A stretch of DNA of 5,476 nt, from contig JASHQT010000620.1 in NCBI GenBank assembly GCA_030039005.1, positions 1 through 5,476 of the forward strand. The letters run 5' to 3'. Below, piece after piece: positions 1 to 5,476 of this stretch. The notes below the pieces were generated by a model. The model saw only the letters and a list, made by a program, of their open reading frames with translations. It was not told the DNA's origin and ran no database searches. The DNA is from Bryobacteraceae bacterium. Its GTDB lineage: Bacteria; Acidobacteriota; Terriglobia; Bryobacterales; Bryobacteraceae. Position 1 is the first letter of the stretch, and every line of letters begins with the position of its first letter. The position numbers and the translations under genes were made by a program.

Positions 1-473
<473 letters not shown>

Positions 474-476
474 ATT

Positions 477-488
477 TCCCTCGCTCCT
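477..488 (-). promoter_or_regulatory. Ribosome binding site supporting the TTG start of rho
   Basis: On the minus strand AGGAG (484-488) lies 10 nt, and GAGGGA (477-482) 3 nt, upstream of the TTG at 471-473. This purine-rich stretch lies inside the engB coding region and is the main reason for choosing TTG as the rho start. Confidence 0.45.
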
Positions 489-1032
489 CGGCAGCTTACG
501 GCCGAGAACGGCAGAGGCTCAGTCCCCGGAGACTGGCTCCGGATGGTCTCCATGCCCTGCCGCTGATTGCTTTGAGTTTTCAACTTATCCGTTTTGGTGG
601 CGATGACCAGGTATCGCCGGTTATGGAACTCCAGCCACTGTTTGAGTTCCAGGTCCTTTTCCATCCAACCCCGACGCGCGTCGAGGATGATCAAGCAGAG
701 CTGCAACGATCTGCGCTGCAACAGGTATTGTTCGATGAGCTGTTTCCACTGGACCACAACTTCCTTCGGAACGCGGGCGAACCCGTATCCCGGCAGATCG
801 ACGAAGTGGAATTGGCCGCCGATCCGGTAAAAGTTGATTAGCTCGGTGCATCCGGGCCGGGCGCTCGTAAACGCCAGCCTCCTTTGACCCGTGAGGCAAT
901 TCAACAAACTCGACTTGCCAACGTTGCTTCGTCCCAGGAACGCGATCTCGGGGAGCGATTCGGCAGGAAACTGCTCCGGTTGGGCCGCGCTGGCTACCAA
1001 TTGCGCCTCCATCCGGTTTCTGCTTCCTCATC

Positions 1033-1064
1033 CCCCGCCCGGTCGAAGCTTGCTCCCCGCCCGG
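1033..1064. repeat. GC-rich direct repeat, 22-bp period, in the lon-engB gap
   Basis: CCCCGCCCGG occurs at 1033-1042 and again at 1055-1064. With one indel the similarity extends on the minus strand through GACC(C)GGGCGGGG. The pair fills much of the 79-bp spacer between the lon stop and the engB start. Function is unknown: it could be a binding site, an RNA element or a leftover duplication. Confidence 0.7.
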
Positions 1065-1091
1065 GTCTATCCGTCCAACCCCTTTTCAGAC

Positions 1092-3539
1092 TTATACAGA
1101 AATTCTTTCTTCCGCCGCGGATCCTCCGCGGACTAGCTCCACCGGCGGCGTGGTGGCGGCCAGCGGCAGCGCCACGATTTCCCGCTCCAGCGCGATTTTC
1201 AACACTTCATCCATGGAGGTCACAAAATCGAGCTTCATCTCCTTGCGGATGGTCTCTGGAATGTCGGGAAGATCTTTTTCGTTGTCCTTGGGCAGCACCA
1301 GGTGATAAATTCCCTGCCGGTGCGCCGCCAGCACTTTTTCTTTCAACCCGCCGATGGGCAGGACGCGGCCGCGCACCGTGATTTCGCCCGTCATTGCCAG
1401 ATCGCAACGCACCGGAATATTGGTCAGCGCGCTACAGATGCTGGTGGCGATAGTGATGCCGGCCGAAGGGCCGTCTTTGGGGATCGCGCCTTCGGGCACA
1501 TGCACGTGAATGTCGACATTGCGATAGAAATCACGCGGCAGACCGAGCAGTTGCGCTCGCGACCGCACGTAACTCATCGCCGCGTGCGCCGATTCCTGCA
1601 TCACGTCGCCCAGCTTGCCCGTGGTCTGGAGCTTGCCCTTGCCTTCCATCACGGCTGCCTCGGTGGTGAGGATGGACCCGCCGACTTCGGTCCAGGCGAG
1701 ACCCACGGTGGCGCCCACTTCGTTCTTCTTGTCGGTCTGCAGGTCGCGGAACTTCTGCGGCCCAAGAAAGTCCGCGGCGGTCTCGGCGCTCAGTACGGCC
1801 TTTTCCTTGGCCTTCGCATCGCCATTCTTGGATTCTGAATTCTTCGATTGCGCATTGACTACCTTGCGCGCCACCTTGCGGCTGACGTTGCCGATTTCGC
1901 GCTCCAGATTGCGCACGCCGGCCTCGCGCGTATAGAACTGGATCAGGCTTTGCAGACCATCCTCGGTAAACTCCAGATCGCTCGGCTCCAGCCCGGTCTG
2001 CTTCATCTGCTTAGGAACCAGGAAGCGTTTGGCGATCTCCAACTTTTCAAGCTCGGTGTAGCCGGACAGCCGGATCACTTCCATGCGATCCTGCAGCGCC
2101 GGGGGTACCGTGTGGATCACGTTCGCGGTGGCGATGAAGAACACCTGGCTGAGGTCGTACTCCACGTCCAGGTAATGATCCATGAACATATAGTTTTGTT
2201 CCGGATCCAGCACTTCAAGCAGCGCCGCCGAGGGATCGCCGCGGAAATCCATGGACATCTTGTCCACTTCGTCCAGCATGAACACCGGATTTTTCGTCCC
2301 GGATTTCTTCATCATCTGAAGAATCTGCCCCGGCAGCGCGCCGATATACGTTCTGCGATGCCCGCGGATCTCGGCCTCATCGCGTACGCCGCCGAGCGAT
2401 AGCCGGACAAACTTGCGCCCGGTCGCCTTGGCGATGGACATGCCGAGCGACGTCTTGCCCACTCCAGGAGGTCCGACAAAGCACAGGATCGAACCCTTGG
2501 GGTTTTGCACCAGCCGGCGCACGGCCAGGAATTCGAGAATGCGCTCTTTGATCTTCTCCAGGCCGTAGTGGTCCGATTCTAGGACTTCCTGCGCGTGGTT
2601 CAGATCGCGAATCTCTTTCGACTTTTTCTTCCACGGCACGGCCAGCAGCCAGTCCAGGTAATTGCGCGAGACGGTGGATTCGGCCGACATCGGCGGCATG
2701 TTTTCCAGCCGCCGCAGCTCCGCGATGGCCTTCTCGTGCGCGTCCTTGGTCATCCCCGCGGTGTCGATCTTGCGCTTCAGCTCATCGAACTCGCTTTTTT
2801 CGCCGCGGCCGAGCTCTTTCTGGATGGCCTTGATTTTCTCGTTGAGGTAATACTCTTTCTGCGCCTTCTCCATCTGGCGCTTCACGCGTCCCTGGATGGT
2901 GCGATCGACATTCAGCTTCTCGATCTCGATGTCCAGCATTTCGGCCACGCGCGTGAGCCGGTCCACGGGATCGAAGATTTCGAGCAGCTCCTGCTTTTCT
3001 TCGATGGTCAACTGGAGATTCGCGCCTACGGTGTCGGCCAGCTTACCGGGCTCATCCACACGAATCGCCGCGATCATGGTTTCGTAGTTCAGGTTCTGGC
3101 TCAGCTTGACGTACTGCTCGAAAAGCCCGGTCACCCGGCTCACAAGCGAATCGAGCTGCGGCCCGGCGTCCACCTTGAAGTTGAACGTTTTGACCACCGC
3201 CCGGAAATAGCCTTCATCTTCACTGACAGAAATGATCTTGCCGCGCTCGATGCCTTCCACCAGTACCTTGATGTTGCCGTCCGGCAGCTTCAGGCTTTGT
3301 ACGATGTTCGCCACCGTGCCGACGCTATAGATTTCATCGGGGCGCGGCTCATCCACCGAGGCATCATGCTGGGTAGCCAGAAAAATCTTCTTGTCTGACG
3401 CTAATGCTTCTTCCAGGGCCCGAACGCTCGAATCCCGCCCGACCACAAAGGGCGTCATTAAGTACGGAAACATCACGATGTCCCGAATGGGCATCATGGG
3501 CAGGCGTCGTGTATCAGATTTTTCTTTGGAGGTGAGCAT
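1092..3539 (-). CDS. lon: ATP-dependent serine protease Lon (LonA type)
   Basis: Lon is a cytoplasmic homo-oligomeric AAA+ protease (EC 3.4.21.53) that unfolds and degrades misfolded and short-lived regulatory proteins. The 815 residues are normal LonA length and follow the LonA order. The N-terminal substrate-binding domain starts near residue 13 ([15 protein letters not shown]), a predicted coiled coil covers about 205-260, and the AAA+ module follows. The module has Walker A GPPGVGKT (356-363), Walker B MLDEVDK (D423, E424), sensor-1 N473, a probable arginine finger R485 and sensor-2 R543. The protease domain has the Ser-Lys dyad S692 (KDGPSAG) and K735 ([10 protein letters not shown]), 43 residues apart as in E. 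coli Lon. A short polar insertion (about 564-580, [16 protein letters not shown]) lies in the small AAA+ subdomain. ATG 3537-3539 fits the conserved N-terminus, but no clear Shine-Dalgarno precedes it; the nearest AGGAG is over 30 nt away. Lon lies 97 bp after clpX. No heat-shock operator was recognised. Confidence 0.98.
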   Translation of the reverse strand: MLTSKEKSDTRRLPMMPIRDIVMFPYLMTPFVVGRDSSVRALEEALASDKKIFLATQHDASVDEPRPDEIYSVGTVANIVQSLKLPDGNIKVLVEGIERGKIISVSEDEGYFRAVVKTFNFKVDAGPQLDSLVSRVTGLFEQYVKLSQNLNYETMIAAIRVDEPGKLADTVGANLQLTIEEKQELLEIFDPVDRLTRVAEMLDIEIEKLNVDRTIQGRVKRQMEKAQKEYYLNEKIKAIQKELGRGEKSEFDELKRKIDTAGMTKDAHEKAIAELRRLENMPPMSAESTVSRNYLDWLLAVPWKKKSKEIRDLNHAQEVLESDHYGLEKIKERILEFLAVRRLVQNPKGSILCFVGPPGVGKTSLGMSIAKATGRKFVRLSLGGVRDEAEIRGHRRTYIGALPGQILQMMKKSGTKNPVFMLDEVDKMSMDFRGDPSAALLEVLDPEQNYMFMDHYLDVEYDLSQVFFIATANVIHTVPPALQDRMEVIRLSGYTELEKLEIAKRFLVPKQMKQTGLEPSDLEFTEDGLQSLIQFYTREAGVRNLEREIGNVSRKVARKVVNAQSKNSESKNGDAKAKEKAVLSAETAADFLGPQKFRDLQTDKKNEVGATVGLAWTEVGGSILTTEAAVMEGKGKLQTTGKLGDVMQESAHAAMSYVRSRAQLLGLPRDFYRNVDIHVHVPEGAIPKDGPSAGITIATSICSALTNIPVRCDLAMTGEITVRGRVLPIGGLKEKVLAAHRQGIYHLVLPKDNEKDLPDIPETIRKEMKLDFVTSMDEVLKIALEREIVALPLAATTPPVELVRGGSAAEERISV
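1824..1849. repeat. Imperfect 15-nt-period duplication inside the lon insertion
   Basis: ATTCTTGGATT (1824-1834) recurs as ATTCTTCGATT (1839-1849), one mismatch, period 15 nt. On the minus strand it encodes SKN-SE-SKN at Lon residues 565-572, within a polar insertion of the small AAA+ subdomain. The reading frame is preserved. Confidence 0.65.
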
Positions 3540-3636
3540 GGCGATGAATGGGAAGGATGGCTTGGTTCCTTCACTCCTGACTTGAGCCGGACTCTGGCTC
3601 GAACCAATAACCTAAACTGCTAGCGGCGAACGGGGA

Positions 3637-4908
<1,272 letters not shown>

Positions 4909-4916
4909 AGGGGAAT

Positions 4917-4921
4917 CTCCC
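4917..4921 (-). promoter_or_regulatory. Ribosome binding site of clpX
   Basis: GGGAG on the minus strand, 8 nt before the GTG start at 4906-4908, supports this non-ATG start. The same bases can form a short GGGA-GAT-TCCC hairpin with the sequence next to the start codon; with only four pairs its effect is uncertain. Confidence 0.6.
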
Positions 4922-4947
4922 GTCGACTCAGACTGTACACTACCAGC

Positions 4948-4968
4948 TTCAGACCTACTCTCTCTGAA
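4948..4968. promoter_or_regulatory. Inverted repeat at the predicted clpX transcription start
   Basis: TTCAGA (4948-4953), a 9-nt spacer, then TCTGAA (4963-4968) form a perfect 6-bp inverted repeat starting about where a clpX transcript from the -10 element should begin. It could be a repressor operator or a hairpin at the 5' end of the mRNA. The arm-N9-arm layout recalls the HrcA operator CIRCE, but the arm sequence does not match CIRCE. Confidence 0.35.
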
Positions 4969-4973
4969 ACACC

Positions 4974-4982
4974 ATTATAACA
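4974..4982 (-). promoter_or_regulatory. Extended -10 promoter element for clpX
   Basis: The minus strand reads TGT-TATAAT: a perfect sigma-70 consensus -10 hexamer (4974-4979) preceded by the TGn motif (4980-4982) of extended -10 promoters. No good -35 hexamer lies at 16-18 bp; a TTGACC is present but only 9 bp away, too close to pair with it. The predicted start near 4967 gives a leader of about 60 nt before clpX. It would drive the whole clpX-lon-engB-rho cluster. Confidence 0.65.
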
Positions 4983-4984
4983 GA

Positions 4985-5002
4985 GGGCGGTCAAATCCGC
5001 CC
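4985..5002. promoter_or_regulatory. GC inverted repeat just upstream of the clpX -10 element
   Basis: GGGCGG-TCAAAT-CCGCCC is a perfect 6-bp inverted repeat with a 6-nt spacer, five bases upstream of the clpX -10 hexamer, over the spacer and -35 region. The position suits an operator or activator site. No T-run follows it in either direction, so it is not an evident terminator. The binding factor is unknown. Confidence 0.4.
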
Positions 5003-5099
5003 CCGGGAAAAACGGCCAAACGGTACGCCTCTAACAGTTGTTAACGTCACAGTAAACGTAGTACTTCTCACTTCCGTATTGGGTACACTGAAGACCATC

Positions 5100-5105
5100 G
5101 GAGGA
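5100..5105 (+). promoter_or_regulatory. Ribosome binding site of the divergent secreted-protein gene
   Basis: GGAGGA, a near-perfect Shine-Dalgarno, lies 3-4 nt before the GTG at 5109-5111. The spacing is short, but there is no in-frame ATG until codon 45, beyond the signal peptide, so it decides for the GTG start. Confidence 0.6.
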
Positions 5106-5108
5106 AGC

Positions 5109-5476
5109 GTGGTCCGGTCTGGCCTCACCCTAATCATCGCATTCGGCGCGCCCCTCGGCGCGCAATGGCTGCATTTCCCCACGCCCGGCATCCCCCGGAC
5201 GGCGGATGGCAAGCCTAATCTCGCGGCCCCCGCTCCTAGGATGCCCGACGGGAAGCCGGATCTCTCCGGCTTGTGGGAAAAGACCGCCGACCGGTACTAC
5301 AACAACGTCACCGTGGATCTTAAGCCCGGCGACGTGCAACCGTGGGCGGAGGCCCTGTACCGGGAGCGGAAGAAGTCCGAGAAAGAAAACCCGATCGACT
5401 TGTGCCAGGTGATCGGTCCTTCCTATACCATCACTCCTTATCACGAATCGAGAATCATGCAAACACCAAAGGAGAT
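5109..5476 (+). CDS. Putative exported protein of unknown function, acidobacterial type (runs off the right edge)
   Basis: The 122 visible codons are the N-terminal part; the C-terminus lies outside. With the GTG start the protein opens with a signal peptide: short basic n-region (MVR), hydrophobic core (about 5-14) and likely cleavage after A18 (PLGA/QW). No lipobox cysteine is seen, so it is expected to be released to the periplasm or outside. The mature N-terminus has a duplicated motif, PRTADGKPNL (29-38) and PRMPDGKPDL (43-52), leading into SGLW (53-56). I associate this motif with many uncharacterised secreted proteins of Acidobacteriota; no function is known to me. The next segment has PWAEALYRERKK (78-89), a single Cys at 99 and RIMQTPKE at the edge. 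It is transcribed away from clpX and is probably not functionally tied to it. Coding status is well supported by the signal peptide, ribosome binding site and family-like motif. Confidence 0.8.
   Translation, partial: MVRSGLTLIIAFGAPLGAQWLHFPTPGIPRTADGKPNLAAPAPRMPDGKPDLSGLWEKTADRYYNNVTVDLKPGDVQPWAEALYRERKKSEKENPIDLCQVIGPSYTITPYHESRIMQTPKE

Noticed and set aside
1115..1131. Hairpin CCGCGGA-GGA-TCCGCGG at the end of lon, a possible terminator
   Set aside because: The 7-bp stem lies inside the last lon codons and is not followed by a U-run on the minus strand transcript, so it is probably coincidental or at most an RNA-stability element.
2595..3398. 267-codon open frame on the plus strand opposite lon
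   Set aside because: It is antisense to the conserved AAA+ and N-terminal parts of Lon, has no recognisable motif, and is explained by GC-rich codon bias in the real gene.
3584..3600. Inverted repeat GAGCC-N7-GGCTC in the clpX-lon gap
   Set aside because: The stem has only five pairs with a mismatch next to it and no T-run; too weak to call a terminator or processing site.
3582..3606. GGTTCGAGCC on the minus strand resembling a tRNA T-arm
   Set aside because: The flanking bases do not form the 5-bp T stem and no acceptor or anticodon arm can be built around it.
5061..5089. Promoter for the secreted-protein gene: TACACT (5084-5089) as -10
   Set aside because: The corresponding -35 position (5061-5066, GTACTT) is poor and TACACT is only a moderate match; a promoter must lie in this region but the sequence does not single one out.
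4909..5108. CIRCE/HrcA or sigma-32-type heat-shock control of clpX
   Set aside because: No TTAGCACTC-N9-GAGTGCTAA element and no CTTGAA plus CCCCAT pair at proper spacing was found.
5130..5462. 110-codon minus-strand open frame opposite the secreted-protein gene
   Set aside because: The plus strand has a ribosome binding site, signal peptide and family-like motif; the antisense frame has none of these.

Overview
The window reads as a chromosomal housekeeping locus from a fairly GC-rich Gram-negative-type bacterium. It is most likely an acidobacterium, perhaps of the Solibacter/Bryobacter group. The main taxonomic clue is the divergent gene at the right edge. It encodes an exported protein with a duplicated PR-x-x-DGKP-x-L motif and the run DLSGLW, which I associate with a large family of uncharacterised secreted proteins in Acidobacteriota. 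No search could be run, so the placement is an inference.

Layout, right to left on the minus strand: clpX (4908-3637), lon (3539-1092), engB/ysxC (1012-434) and the first 157 codons of rho (473-1, running off the left edge). Gaps are 97 bp and 79 bp, and engB and rho overlap by 40 bp, so the four genes look like one transcription unit. A 200-bp divergent intergenic region (4909-5108) separates clpX from the start of a plus-strand secreted-protein gene (5109 to the right edge). It holds a good extended -10 element for clpX, with one short inverted repeat on each side. No tRNA, rRNA, CRISPR array, insertion sequence or phage signal was seen.

Functionally, ClpX (the unfoldase of the ClpXP protease) and Lon (a self-contained AAA+ protease) together cover much cytosolic regulated and quality-control proteolysis. 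EngB is a GTPase for 50S subunit assembly, and Rho terminates transcription. A clpX-lon-engB cluster is familiar from other bacteria (Bacillus has tig-clpX-lonB-lonA-ysxC). Here rho follows it, and neither clpP nor tig is directly upstream of clpX.

No previously undescribed system is evident. Points worth a second look are small: the TTG start and disordered, repeat-bearing N-terminal extension of Rho; a similar 15-nt-period duplication in a Lon insertion; a 22-bp-period direct repeat between lon and engB; the inverted repeats around the clpX promoter; and the MGF version of the ClpP-docking loop in ClpX.
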